Under the pieces are notes generated by a model, which saw only the letters and a program-made list of their open reading frames with translations, made no database searches and had not been told where the DNA came from. This document shows, piece after piece, positions 1 through 8,012 of a DNA stretch of 29,543 nucleotides (position 1 is its first letter; every line of letters starts with the position of its first letter). The stretch is from an uncultured Clostridia bacterium. Its GTDB lineage: Bacteria > Bacillota > Clostridia > TANB77 > CAG-508. The position numbers and the translations under genes were made by a program. The DNA is taken from the NCBI GenBank assembly GCA_949045875.1, contig CARPYP010000022.1:1-29543 (forward strand). The letters are read 5' to 3'.

Positions 1-76
1 TTTCATTTTTAGAAAAGATGAATTAAACTTAATAAAAATATCAAAATGTTCTCTTTTGGAAAGGAGGGCATTTTTT

Positions 77-354
77 ATGTTTGAGTTTGAAATAATACAA
101 GATTTAAGCCAAATGATGAAATACTAGAAATTATTAAAACCTATGAGTACACAGTTAAAAATGGCAAAATTAAGCATTTAAAGGCTACTAATCTACAATT
201 TATTAACCCAACTGAATATTCGATTACATATCCTACTACTCTTACTATTTACGAATATAAAGTAAATGAAATAGCCAATAAGAATTTTTACATTAAAGAA
301 TATAAGCAAAAGTATAATCTCAAAGAAATTAAGCAAATTCTCATAAAATTTTAA
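77..354 (+). pseudogene. Small frameshifted ORF upstream of the recombinase relic
   Basis: An ATG at 77 follows a good ribosome-binding site (AAGGAGGG at 61-68). The frame reads about 16 codons (MFEFEIIQDLSQ...) and hits TAG at 125-127. A second frame, open from about 113 to the TAA at 352-354, carries a protein-like stretch of about 80 residues (PNDEILEIIKTYEYTVKNGK... ending KEIKQILIKF). The simplest reading is one gene of about 90 codons with a single frameshift near 110-116. I do not recognise the family. It sits directly upstream of a serine recombinase, where small accessory ORFs of such elements are often found. Both frames could instead be separate tiny ORFs. Confidence 0.45.
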
Positions 355-411
355 AACTAGGGGGGACAAAACGTCTATAAGTGAGCTATTAAGTAGAGGA
401 GGTAATATTTT

Positions 412-1687
412 ATGAGATGTGGAATTTATGTAAGAGTATCAACAGATGACCAAAGAGATAATGGCTATTCTATTGATTCACAGTTACGAATGATAAAAGA
501 ATATTGTGAAAAGAACGATTACGATATTGTAGATGTATATAATGATGCAGGACATTCTGGAAAAGATTTAATGCGACCAGAAATGCAAAGACTTTTAAAA
601 GATATGAAATTACACAAAATCGAAGTAATAGTTGCTATAAAAGTAGATAGATTAACTAGAAACAACTATGATGGCTTTTGGCTACTCAATTATTGTGAAG
701 AACATGATGTTAAAATAGAACTTATTTTAGAGCCTTATGATGTATCAACTGTAAATGGTGAGATGATATTTGGAATGAATTTAGTATTTGGACAAAGATA
801 AAGAAAAGAAATTGGAGCAAGAACAAAGCGTGCTATGGAAGAAATGGCAATTGAAAAGATACACCCAGCATAGTTCAGATAAAATAGAACAAAGATTAGC
901 TAGAGTTTTGAACGAATTAACAAGATATATGTATGATATGGATAGTGAAATTATAGTATGTAATTCAATTAAAACAAAAGACATTAAAAATATAGAAAAA
1001 GCCATTGAAAAACTAAAAATGCAAGAGAAAAAGTTAGTAGATTTATATTTAAGTTCTACCTTAAATGTAGAAACAATTAACCATAAAAATGATGTAATTA
1101 AAAAAGAAATAGAAAACTTAAATAAGAAAAAACAGCAAATTGATCCAAATAATGATTTTAAAGAATACACAATTGGACTATTAAAAAAGTTAGATTGTAA
1201 TGTAGAAAATGGAAAAGTTATATCTAATAATAAAATAGCATTTACATTTATTTTTAATAGTCTAAAAAGAAAAACAAAACAAGAATTAATAAAAAAATTA
1301 ATTGATTGCATAGAGATAAAAAGAGACAAAAACTATGATATTGAAATAACAAATGTTAAATTTACAGAAGAGTTTATCTCCAAAAGTAGCAAAGAATATA
1401 TAAAATATTTATATGAAATCTTAAAAAATAATAACATTGGATCTATCTATAAAGAAGCAATTGATAGCACAGAATTAGAAAAATTAAAAGAGGACTATTT
1501 TGTATTTTCAGATGAAAGAATTGGAGAATATTCAAAAGAAGAATTAGAAAAATATGTGGAACTATTACAAGAGCATTTTTATACAGATGGAGTTATAAAT
1601 TGTCCATATATTGAAAACGGAAATATGATAGATAGTTTAATATTAATACAAAAAAATATAAGCAAATCTTGTCCCAGCAAGCACTGA
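412..1687 (+). pseudogene. Large serine recombinase relic 1 (nonsense mutation plus internal deletion)
   Basis: The first 129 codons (412-801) are an intact resolvase-type catalytic domain with nucleophile Ser10 in VRVSTDDQ; the start follows AGAGGAGGT. TAA at 799-801 interrupts what would read FGQR-x-RKEIGARTKRAMEEM, the usual continuation of this family, and that reading goes on in the same frame to 870. There the text jumps, in another frame, into the C-terminal coiled coil (SDKIEQRLARVLNELTRYMYDMD from about 875) and runs to 1687. The recombinase DNA-binding domain and zinc ribbon, roughly 200 or more residues, are missing between. Residues encoded at 788-870 in the downstream frame are an out-of-frame reading of the catalytic-domain tail, not real protein. 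Large serine recombinases integrate and excise elements between attP and attB; this copy cannot be functional. Confidence 0.85.
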
Positions 1688-1729
1688 ATTTGGATATACG
1701 CCAAATTCAAATATGGGGACTTCGTCCCC
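1670..1729. repeat. Post-recombinase repeat with two inverted repeats (copy 1)
   Basis: A 23-bp motif (TGTCCCAGCAAGCACTGAA plus TTTG, 1670-1692) overlaps the 3' end of recombinase relic 1. It runs into a perfect inverted repeat GAATTTGG / CCAAATTC (1686-1693 and 1701-1708), then a tight hairpin GGGGAC-TTC-GTCCCC (1715-1729). The motif recurs after both other recombinase relics (6552, 6597, 9273). The following CCCCAAAAATAAAAAT leader is also shared with the second module near 6660. It could be an attachment-site remnant or a dispersed repeat of the element family. Confidence 0.65.
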
Positions 1730-1766
1730 AATCCCCAAAAATAAAAATAAGAAAGAAGGAAAGATT

Positions 1767-2078
1767 ATGAATAATGAAAAAGTAACTTATTTAATTGATA
1801 TAATAAAAGATATGGATATAGAAAATAAATTAAGACTTGCAATATGTATGTGTGATAATTACAGTCATACTAATTTAGAATATGATAAAAAAGAAATGTA
1901 TAAATATTTTGACAACTTGCTAAAAGAAATTAATATAGAATACAAAACAACAACTGTTAATTTTACAAACTATCCATACATAATGTTTTCTATATCAAAA
2001 GTTATAGAAATGAATTCAATAGAACAAAATAGAGTAGCATTATATTTATTTAATAGTATAAATTATAAAACTATATAA
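1767..2078 (+). CDS. Unknown conserved 103-aa protein, paralogue 1
   Basis: I do not recognise this family. The ATG at 1767 is chosen because AAGAAGGAAAG lies just upstream and because the paralogue at 6694 starts at the equivalent residue; a GTG/ATG further upstream (1713) would read through the repeat hairpins. The protein is acidic and soluble-looking, with no signal peptide or membrane segment, and keeps the same landmarks as its paralogue: ENKLRLxICMCDNYSHTxLEYDKKEM, KYFDNLLKEIN, TTTVNF and QNRVALYLFNSIN. The gene follows recombinase relic 1 and its repeat, and ends 13 bp before the KilA-N gene, so the two probably formed an operon. Unlike its neighbours it shows no obvious lesion. Conservation of the pair suggests a real product with an unknown role, perhaps in regulating the mobile element. 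Confidence 0.7.
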   Translation: MNNEKVTYLIDIIKDMDIENKLRLAICMCDNYSHTNLEYDKKEMYKYFDNLLKEINIEYKTTTVNFTNYPYIMFSISKVIEMNSIEQNRVALYLFNSINYKTI

Positions 2079-2091
2079 GGTTGTGATATAA

Positions 2092-2955
2092 ATGAAAAAA
2101 GAAATTATAAAAACAGAAATGAAAGTAAAAGATAATTTGGTCAGAGTTATGAGAGTTGGAGATATTGACTATATTTCTTTAACTGATTTAGCAAAATACC
2201 AAAATGAAGATGATCCATCAGGAGTTATAAGAAACTGGATGTCAAATAAAAATTCTTTTGACTTTTATAATCTTTGGGAAGAATTACACAATGAAAATTT
2301 TAATTCCGTGGAATCATACAGAATTAAAATTGATGAAGTGGGATATAATCGTTTTACAATGACACCAAATAGATAGAAAAAAGATTTTAATGCTATTGGT
2401 ATTATTCCAAGTAGTGGAAAGTATAGTATTGGAACATTTGCACATCCAGATATTGCATTTGAATTTGCTAGTTGGTTAAATACAGAATTTAAATTATATT
2501 TGATTACAGAATTTGAAAGATTAAAACAAAATGAAAGTTATCAAAATAAGATAAATTGGTCAGTAAGAAGAGAATTAGCAAAAACAAATTATAGAATTCA
2601 TACTGATAGTATAAAGGAAAATATAATTCCAAATTTAACAGAAAAACAAAAACAATATGTATATGCAAATGAAGCAGACATATTAAATGTAGCTTTATTT
2701 GGTAAAACAGCAAAAGAATGGAAAGAAGAAAATCCTAATTTAGATGGAAATATGCGAGATTATGCGAATATACTTCAATTAGTAATTTTAATTAATTTGG
2801 AAAATTTAAATGCAGAAATGATAAATCAAGGAATAGAACAAAGTAAAAGGCTTGAAAGATTAAATGAAGTAGCTAAAAAACAATATGAAATTTTACAAGA
2901 TAGTAAAGGAATTAAGAAAATTGAAAACTTAGATAATAGTAATTTATTAAATTGA
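2092..2955 (+). pseudogene. KilA-N domain protein interrupted by an in-frame TAG
   Basis: The first half (2092-2373) is a KilA-N DNA-binding domain (YISLTDLAKYQNEDDPSGVIRNWMSNKN). After TAG at 2374-2376 the same frame continues without interruption to the TAA at 2953-2955 with the rest of the domain (NAIGIIPSSGKYSIGTFAHP... FASWLNTEFKLYLITEFERLK) and a helical C-terminal part of about 150 residues. In the family the motif usually reads TP-K/N-K/R-W-x-x-x-x-NAIGI, so the TAG sits exactly where tryptophan (TGG) is expected: a single G-to-A nonsense change. KilA-N proteins are phage- and virus-type DNA-binding or anti-repressor proteins. Separate expression of the two halves is possible but there is no convincing new ribosome-binding site for the second. 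Confidence 0.85.
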
Positions 2956-2979
2956 CATGATATTCTATTTGGTTATAGC

Positions 2980-3004
2980 AAGTGGAATTTTATGTATTTC
3001 ACTT
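2980..3004 (+). terminator. Weak hairpin after the KilA-N pseudogene
   Basis: AAGTGGAA (2980-2987) pairs with TTTCACTT (2997-3004), 8 bp with one G-U pair. No T-run follows, so termination is doubtful. The rest of 2956-3080 shows TATAAT-like sequence near 3020 and AAGGAGG before the next gene. Confidence 0.3.
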
Positions 3005-3080
3005 AATGAAAAGATAATGATATAATAAATATTATGTTAATCATAAAACTGACATTTACAATCATAAGGAGGAATATTAG

Positions 3081-4067
3081 ATGAAAAATCGGGTAACTAC
3101 TTATTTAGCCATAGCTTTAACAACCTATTGCAATTATCAATGTTTTTATTGTAAAGAAGGAGGAGAAAGCATATCAAAGAAAAAACAGATAATACCTTTT
3201 GAGAAAATCAAGAGAATAATATTTAATGCATATGAGATTGGAATTAGTAATTTTAGAATTACTGGAGGCGAACCAACAAGTGTTCCTTATTTTGGCGAAC
3301 TTATAGAATATATTATGAGTTTTGACGAAAGTAAAGTTAGGATAAATACTAATGGTTTTAAAATTTTAGAATATGTTGATGTACTTAGGAAATACAAAAA
3401 ACGATTAGATATAGTTTTTAGTGTTGATAGTATATCAGAATATTTAGATAATGTATATTTTCATAAATATCTTTCTTCATCAGTAATAGAAACAACAAAA
3501 ATATTGAAAGAGAATGAGCTCCAAGTAAGATATAATATTGTCGTAACTAGAATAAATGAAAAAGAAGTAAGAGAACTTATTTTAAAAGCAGTTGATGAAA
3601 TGCATGTAAATGTAAAATTATTAGATTTAAATAAGTTTTCGGAGTATTTTGGTAATGGAAAAATATTATATAATGAACAAGCATTTGAATTATGGGACAA
3701 TTTATTTGTTCCAATGAAAAATTTCTATGAATTTTTAGAAGAAATCTCAAACAATATAAAGTCAGAATGGACAACTCAACTGATAGGAAAAGGTAATGGA
3801 ATTCCAATGAGTGCTTATTTCAGAAATGAAAATTGGATACAGGTTAAAGATTCAGAAAGAGGAGCAAAATATTCAGAGTTTTGCAAAGAAAAATGCGAGT
3901 ATTATAAAAAAGGTAATTGTCAGGAGGGCATATTTAGTTTGTTTTTATCGTCAAATTTGACATTGCATTTGTCAGGATGCAAAAATAAAGCAATTCATTT
4001 TGACTTAAGTAAAGGTGAAGATGCACAAATAAAAATAGCATTTGCAAAATTATTAAGTCTAATTTGA
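3081..4067 (+). CDS. MoaA-like radical SAM protein of unknown substrate
   Basis: A 328-aa radical S-adenosylmethionine enzyme. The first 4Fe-4S cluster motif is C17-x3-C21-x2-C24 (CNYQCFYC), followed by the SAM-binding GGEP motif at 62-65 and a TNG strand near 90-92. A second Cys group near the end (C268, C272, C280, C300) suggests an auxiliary cluster in roughly the place where MoaA binds its substrate. MoaA itself makes the molybdopterin precursor from GTP, but its second motif (C-x2-C-x13-C) and C-terminal Gly-Gly are absent here (the protein ends KLLSLI), and no other molybdopterin genes are in the window. The substrate is therefore unknown. AAGGAGG lies 7-8 bp before the ATG. It is followed by a strong terminator, so it looks monocistronic and was probably brought in as cargo between two recombinase relics. 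Confidence 0.85.
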   Translation: MKNRVTTYLAIALTTYCNYQCFYCKEGGESISKKKQIIPFEKIKRIIFNAYEIGISNFRITGGEPTSVPYFGELIEYIMSFDESKVRINTNGFKILEYVDVLRKYKKRLDIVFSVDSISEYLDNVYFHKYLSSSVIETTKILKENELQVRYNIVVTRINEKEVRELILKAVDEMHVNVKLLDLNKFSEYFGNGKILYNEQAFELWDNLFVPMKNFYEFLEEISNNIKSEWTTQLIGKGNGIPMSAYFRNENWIQVKDSERGAKYSEFCKEKCEYYKKGNCQEGIFSLFLSSNLTLHLSGCKNKAIHFDLSKGEDAQIKIAFAKLLSLI

Positions 4068-4081
4068 ACTCGGTTTTAAAA

Positions 4082-4120
4082 ACAAAAGCATGAGATATAT
4101 TGAATGTATCATGCTTTTGT
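4082..4120 (+). terminator. Intrinsic terminator after the radical SAM gene
   Basis: Perfect 12-bp arms ACAAAAGCATGA (4082-4093) and TCATGCTTTTGT (4109-4120) around a 15-nt loop, 14 bp after the stop codon. The A-rich left and T-rich right arms fit a bidirectional intrinsic terminator. Confidence 0.75.
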
Positions 4121-4165
4121 GATATAAAAAACGTGTAAAAAATATATAAATAGGAGCGATGAAAA

Positions 4166-5029
4166 GTGATAGATTTTGAATTATATAGAATTTTTGTTGC
4201 TGTTGCTAAAGAAGAAAATATAACTAAAGCAAGTACAAAGTTAAATATTTCTCAACCAGCTATAACAAAACAAATTAAAAATTTAGAAAATCAGTTATCT
4301 TTAAAATTATTTGATAGAAAAAGTAAGGGATTTTCTTTAACATTAGATGGAAAAAAATTATATGAAAAACTTAAAAATCCAATTGAAGAACTTACTAAAG
4401 TAGATAAACAAGTAGGTAAAGAAAAATCTATTAATATTGGAACACATAATCATATGGGGAGTTGTATTTTTGGAGATGTTATTAATGACTATTGTTTAAA
4501 ATATCCAAATGTTAATTTAAATTTAATATGTGAAGAAACACCTGAAATGATGAAAAAGTTAAAAAATAAAGAAATAGACATAGTGTTTTCAAAAAAGGAT
4601 AATGAAGATATAGCAAATGGGATTGAATATATTAAACTAGGATATTTACATGATGTAATTATTGCTAGTAAAGAATCTACATTTGCACATCAAAAACTGA
4701 CACTTGAAAATATAGAAGAGCAAACTATATATACACCCAGAACATATGCACAAGCTGTAGCAAGAATAAAAGAATTAACATTAGGCAAAAATTTAAAATT
4801 AAGAAATAGTAGTTATAAAACAATTTTAGAACTTGCAAGTTCAGGAAAAGCTTTGGGATTAATAACACGAGAATATATAGATAAAAATGATTATAAAAAG
4901 TTTAATCTAGTTGAAGTAAAAACTACAATAAAATTAGGTGCAGTTGAATTTGGAATTTATATAAAATCTAATACTTTTAAAGAATTAAATAATTTAATAA
5001 AGCTTATAAAAGAATACTTTAAAGTATAA
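4166..5029 (+). CDS. LysR-family transcriptional regulator
   Basis: A 287-aa LysR-type regulator. Residues 1-60 form the N-terminal winged helix-turn-helix (FVAVAKEENITKASTKLNISQPAITKQIKNLE), and the remainder is a periplasmic-binding-protein-like effector domain beginning near KSINIGTHNHMG. Length is normal for the family (about 290-300). The start is GTG at 4166, with AGGAG 9 bp upstream and the start of the conserved DFELYRIFVAVAKEEN segment right after it. LysR proteins usually control a neighbouring, often divergent, gene; here there is no divergent partner, and the HAD phosphatase 65 bp downstream on the same strand is the nearest candidate target. The effector cannot be told from sequence. 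Confidence 0.9.
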   Translation: MIDFELYRIFVAVAKEENITKASTKLNISQPAITKQIKNLENQLSLKLFDRKSKGFSLTLDGKKLYEKLKNPIEELTKVDKQVGKEKSINIGTHNHMGSCIFGDVINDYCLKYPNVNLNLICEETPEMMKKLKNKEIDIVFSKKDNEDIANGIEYIKLGYLHDVIIASKESTFAHQKLTLENIEEQTIYTPRTYAQAVARIKELTLGKNLKLRNSSYKTILELASSGKALGLITREYIDKNDYKKFNLVEVKTTIKLGAVEFGIYIKSNTFKELNNLIKLIKEYFKV

Positions 5030-5094
5030 TGTTAATTTTATTATGAAAAATAATATACAGTATCAGTATCTAATTTGGAAGGAGTCAATAATAG

Positions 5095-5742
5095 ATGAAA
5101 CAATATAATTATATATTTTGGGACTTTGATGGAACTTTAGTAAATACAATTAAAGGAACGAGAGAAGCAGCAACATATGCATTAAATAAATTTGGAATTG
5201 AAGAACATAATGAAGAGTTAGGAAAAATATTCTGTGGACCACCACTAAAAGAATCCTTTAAGAAATTTGGTCTATGTGATGAACAAATTAGTAAAGCTAT
5301 TAGTTTTTATAGACAATATCAATTCGAGAATACAATTGAAATCAATGAAGTATATAGTGGAATAAATGAAGTATTAGAAAAACTCAAAGAAAAAGGTAAA
5401 ATATTAATTATAGCTACAGCAAAGTATGAAGAAACAGCTATAAAAATTTTAAAGTGTTTAAAAATTTATAAATATTTTAATTTTGTATATGGTGTAACAG
5501 AAAAAAGTGAAAGGATAACAAAAAAAGACATATTGTCATATGCATTAAATAATCTTAATAATATTGAAAACGAAAAATGTATCATGATAGGAGATAGAAG
5601 CTCTGATATAATAGCAGGAAAAGCCAACAATATGGATACAGTAGGAGTATTATATGGTATAGACAATAAAGAAATGTTAGAAAAAGCAGGTGCAACTTTT
5701 TTGGTAAATATACCATTGGACATTTTGAGGATTATTGAATAA
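5095..5742 (+). CDS. HAD-superfamily phosphatase (phosphoglycolate phosphatase-like)
   Basis: A 215-aa soluble HAD hydrolase. Motif I is DFDGT at 10-14, with nucleophile Asp10 and acid/base Asp12; motif II is the Thr108 region (IIATAKYE); the motif III lysine lies near 143; motif IV is GDRSSD at 166-171, which binds Mg2+. An alpha-helical cap sits between motifs I and II, as in the Gph/PgmB subgroup. Such enzymes remove phosphate from small metabolites such as 2-phosphoglycolate or sugar phosphates; the exact substrate cannot be assigned. GGAAGGAG precedes the ATG. The gene lies behind the LysR gene and ends about 120 bp before the first copy of the 82-bp repeat, whose palindrome could act as its terminator. 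Confidence 0.85.
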   Translation: MKQYNYIFWDFDGTLVNTIKGTREAATYALNKFGIEEHNEELGKIFCGPPLKESFKKFGLCDEQISKAISFYRQYQFENTIEINEVYSGINEVLEKLKEKGKILIIATAKYEETAIKILKCLKIYKYFNFVYGVTEKSERITKKDILSYALNNLNNIENEKCIMIGDRSSDIIAGKANNMDTVGVLYGIDNKEMLEKAGATFLVNIPLDILRIIE

Positions 5743-5863
5743 TAGGCAAGTTATCAAAATTTGAATAAAAAATATTATATTTAAAACTATTGAATAATTT
5801 TATAATATATTTTCTAATACCTTTAGAAAGAGAACAAGAGAGTTCGTAACTTGTATGTGATTC

Positions 5864-5945
5864 GCTCCAAGAATAAAAAGCTATACTTTGTTGATATATC
5901 AACGAAATACAGCTTTATTTTTTAAAAATTAATGCAAAACTAATG
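5864..5945. repeat. 82-bp direct repeat, left copy
   Basis: Identical to 11765-11846 at 81 of 82 positions (C at 5868, T at 11769), in direct orientation. Its core is a 40-bp near-perfect palindrome (AAAGCTATACTTTGTTGATA and its complement-like half, about 5877-5918) followed by TATTTTTT, so it can fold as a terminator hairpin on the + strand. The right edge ends abruptly inside recombinase coding sequence, which suggests a breakpoint. The 5743-5863 stretch to its left holds only A+T-rich DNA with TATAAT-like strings and no gene. Confidence 0.85.
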
Positions 5946-6472
5946 ACTTTAAAGAATATACAATAGAACTATTGAAAAAGCTAGATTGTGATATTGAAAA
6001 TAATGAAGTTATTTTCAAAAACAAGTTAGGTTTTTCATTTATTTTTTATAGTTTAAATAGGAAATCAAAAAAAGAATTAATTAAAAGACTAATATATACA
6101 ATCGAAATTAAAAGAGATAAAAATTACAATATTGAAATAGCAAATATAAAATTCACAGAAGAATTTATATCAAAAAGTAGTACAGACTACATCAATTATT
6201 TATATGAAATACTGAAAAATAATAATGTCGGATTTCATTATAAAGAAGCAATTAACAAACAAGAATTAGAAAAATTACAAGAAGATTACTTTGTATTTTC
6301 TAATACGAAAATTGCAAATGGAGATTATGATAATGCTACTTTAACAATATATAATAAACTACTAAAACAAAATTTTTATGATAATGGAATTATAAATTGT
6401 CCATATATTGAGGACGAAAATGTAGTAGGTTATTTAACATTAATACCAAGAGTTCCATCAGAAATTGCATAA
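5942..6472 (+). pseudogene. Large serine recombinase relic 2 (C-terminal part only)
   Basis: Starting at NDFKEYTIELLKKLD (5942), directly at the edge of the 82-bp repeat, the frame reads the last 176 or so residues of a large serine recombinase to TAA at 6470-6472. It is clearly homologous to the C-terminal part of relic 1 (shared FIFxSLxRKxKxELIKxLI, TIEIKRDKNY, KFTEEFISKSS, INCPYIE) but well diverged, so it is not a fresh duplicate. The catalytic domain, DNA-binding domain, zinc ribbon and most of the coiled coil are absent. An in-frame TTG at 5972 has no convincing ribosome-binding site. It ends in PRVPSEIA, a tail missing from relic 1, whose 3' end runs into repeat sequence instead. Confidence 0.85.
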
Positions 6473-6551
6473 AGTGGTTTGAAAATTTTACAAAAAGTGA
6501 AATAAAAAATACCTCAAGAAAAAATGCGATTTTTTGGAATTTAAAAATTCC

Positions 6552-6636
6552 TGTCCTAGCAAGCACTGAATTTGTACTCCCTCAAATGCAAATTGCTGTC
6601 CCAGCAAGCAATGAATTTGTACTCCCGCACAAATTC
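6552..6636. repeat. Post-recombinase repeat, two tandem copies of the motif
   Basis: Two copies of the 23-bp motif found at 1670: 6552-6574 (TGTCCTAGCAAGCACTGAA plus TTTG) and 6597-6619 (one C-to-A change). The second is followed by CAAATTC (6630-6636), giving the inverted repeat GAATTTG / CAAATTC seen after relic 1. A GGAATTT / AAATTCC inverted repeat precedes the first copy. The leader beyond (CCCCAAAAATAAAAAT) also matches the first module. The whole 6473-6693 gap is this repeat region. Confidence 0.65.
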
Positions 6637-6693
6637 AAAAAAGGTTTTTACACCCCATACCCCAAAAATAAAAATTGAAAGGAACTAAAAAAT

Positions 6694-7041
6694 ATGAATG
6701 ATGAAAAAATAAATTATGTAATAGAACTGATAAAAGAAATGGATTTAGAAAATAAATTAAGACTAGTAATATGTATGTGTGACAATTACAGTCATACTGA
6801 TTTAGAATATGATAAAAAAGAAATGTGTAAATACTTTGATAATTTATTAAAAGAAATTAATACTGAATATAGAACTACTACTGTCAACTTTGCTAATTAC
6901 CCTTATACAATTTTTGTATCAAGTAAAATTATGGAGATGGATTCAGCACAGCAGAATAGAGTCGCTTTATATCTTTTTAATAGTATAAATTTTAATATTA
7001 AAAACAGTAAAAGTCTTGACAATAAAGAACAAATGTTTTAG
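6694..7041 (+). CDS. Unknown conserved 115-aa protein, paralogue 2
   Basis: A homologue of the 103-aa protein at 1767, roughly three quarters identical by eye over the first 100 residues (ENKLRLVICMCDNYSHTDLE, KYFDNLLKEIN, QNRVALYLFNSIN), with a longer, charged C-terminal tail (NIKNSKSLDNKEQMF). I do not recognise the family. It has no membrane segment or signal peptide. GAAAGGAAC lies upstream of the ATG. It occupies the same position as its paralogue: after a serine recombinase relic and the repeat, and just before a gene for a phage-type DNA-binding protein, 31 bp away. Many differences from paralogue 1 are conservative (V/I, D/N, R/K), which suggests selection on the protein, but this needs a dN/dS test. 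Confidence 0.75.
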   Translation: MNDEKINYVIELIKEMDLENKLRLVICMCDNYSHTDLEYDKKEMCKYFDNLLKEINTEYRTTTVNFANYPYTIFVSSKIMEMDSAQQNRVALYLFNSINFNIKNSKSLDNKEQMF

Positions 7042-7072
7042 AATATATAGAGTAAGAAAAGGATGTGAATCT

Positions 7073-7966
7073 ATGGAAGAAAATAAATTAGCAATTCAAA
7101 ATGAATTAACTAATGAAGATATAAAAAGTCTAATATATACAATAAGAGGAAAACAAGTAATGTTAGATAGTGATGTAGCAAGACTTTTTGAATATGCAAC
7201 CAAAGACCTTAATAGAAATGTTAAAAATAATATAGAAAGATTTCCAGAATACTATTGTTTTCAATTAACTGATGAAGAATATAAATCTTTAAGGTGCAAA
7301 ATTTTCACCTTAAACGAAAATGGAAGAGGACAACATAGAAAATATCTGCCATATGTATTTACCGAATATGGAATTACTATGCTTGCAGGCTTATTAAAAA
7401 GTCAAGTTGCTGTTAATGTAAGCATAAAAATTGTTAATTCTTTTATAGAAATGAGAAAGTTTTTGGCTTCAAATGGACAAGTATTCGAAAGATTAACAAA
7501 TGTAGAATACCAATTACAAGAACATAACAAAAAATTTGATGAAGTCTTTAATCAACTGCAATTAGGAGAAAACATTAAACAGAGAATATTTTTTGATGGT
7601 CAAATATACGATGCATATAGCATAATAATAGATATCATTAAAAAAGCAGATAAGAAAATCTTAATTATAGATAATTATATTGATGATAGTGTTTTGAAAA
7701 TGTTAGCTAAAAAGAAGAACAATGTAGAAGTTGTTATTCTAACGTCAGATAAAAGTAATATTGATAATTTAGATATAAAAAAATTCAATAAAGAATATCC
7801 TATTCTTAAAGTTGCTAAAACAAACAAATTTCATGATAGGTTTATAGTAATAGATAACAGAGAAATGTATCATTTAGGTGCTTCTATAAAGGATTTGGGC
7901 AAAAAGTGTTTTGCTATTAATAGAATTGAAGATAAAGAAATTATAGAAAAAATAATTAGTTTATAA
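7073..7966 (+). CDS. ORF6N domain protein with C-terminal phospholipase D-like domain
   Basis: A 297-aa protein. Residues about 15-105 form an ORF6N DNA-binding domain (IYTIRGKQVMLDSDVARLFEYATKDLNRNVKNN ... FPEYYCFQL ... RKYLPYVFTEYGITMLAGLLKS). A helical linker (about 125-170) leads to a C-terminal domain with one HKD-like motif, HDRFIVID (H-x-R-x4-D, Arg in place of the usual Lys), typical of phospholipase-D-like folds. Single-HKD proteins usually act as dimers on phosphodiester bonds, but the Lys-to-Arg change leaves activity uncertain. The ATG at 7073 is preferred over an upstream start because AAAGGATGTGA precedes it and the ORF6N homology begins soon after. Such ORF6N fusions are common in prophages and mobile elements of Clostridia. 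It is the only intact member of the two recombinase-linked DNA-binding genes. Confidence 0.85.
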   Translation: MEENKLAIQNELTNEDIKSLIYTIRGKQVMLDSDVARLFEYATKDLNRNVKNNIERFPEYYCFQLTDEEYKSLRCKIFTLNENGRGQHRKYLPYVFTEYGITMLAGLLKSQVAVNVSIKIVNSFIEMRKFLASNGQVFERLTNVEYQLQEHNKKFDEVFNQLQLGENIKQRIFFDGQIYDAYSIIIDIIKKADKKILIIDNYIDDSVLKMLAKKKNNVEVVILTSDKSNIDNLDIKKFNKEYPILKVAKTNKFHDRFIVIDNREMYHLGASIKDLGKKCFAINRIEDKEIIEKIISL

Positions 7967-8012
7967 ACATGATGAAAATATTAATATTTCACAGTAAAAA
8001 ATAAATTATATA

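Noticed and set aside
1..76. An open frame from base 2 running into the small ORF at 77.
   Set aside because: It is short, without recognisable residues, and passes through the ribosome-binding site of the ATG at 77.
781..1329. A 182-aa ORF on the - strand over recombinase relic 1.
   Set aside because: It is a low-complexity Phe/Ser/Leu shadow of A-rich coding DNA, with no ribosome-binding site or motif.
412..2955. Alternative genetic code explaining the in-frame TAA and TAG stops.
   Set aside because: TAA, TAG and TGA all end intact core genes here, and the recombinase relics also carry deletions and frameshifts.
1670..6636. CRISPR array, because of short repeats with dyad symmetry.
   Set aside because: Only four irregularly placed copies, no regular spacers and no cas genes.
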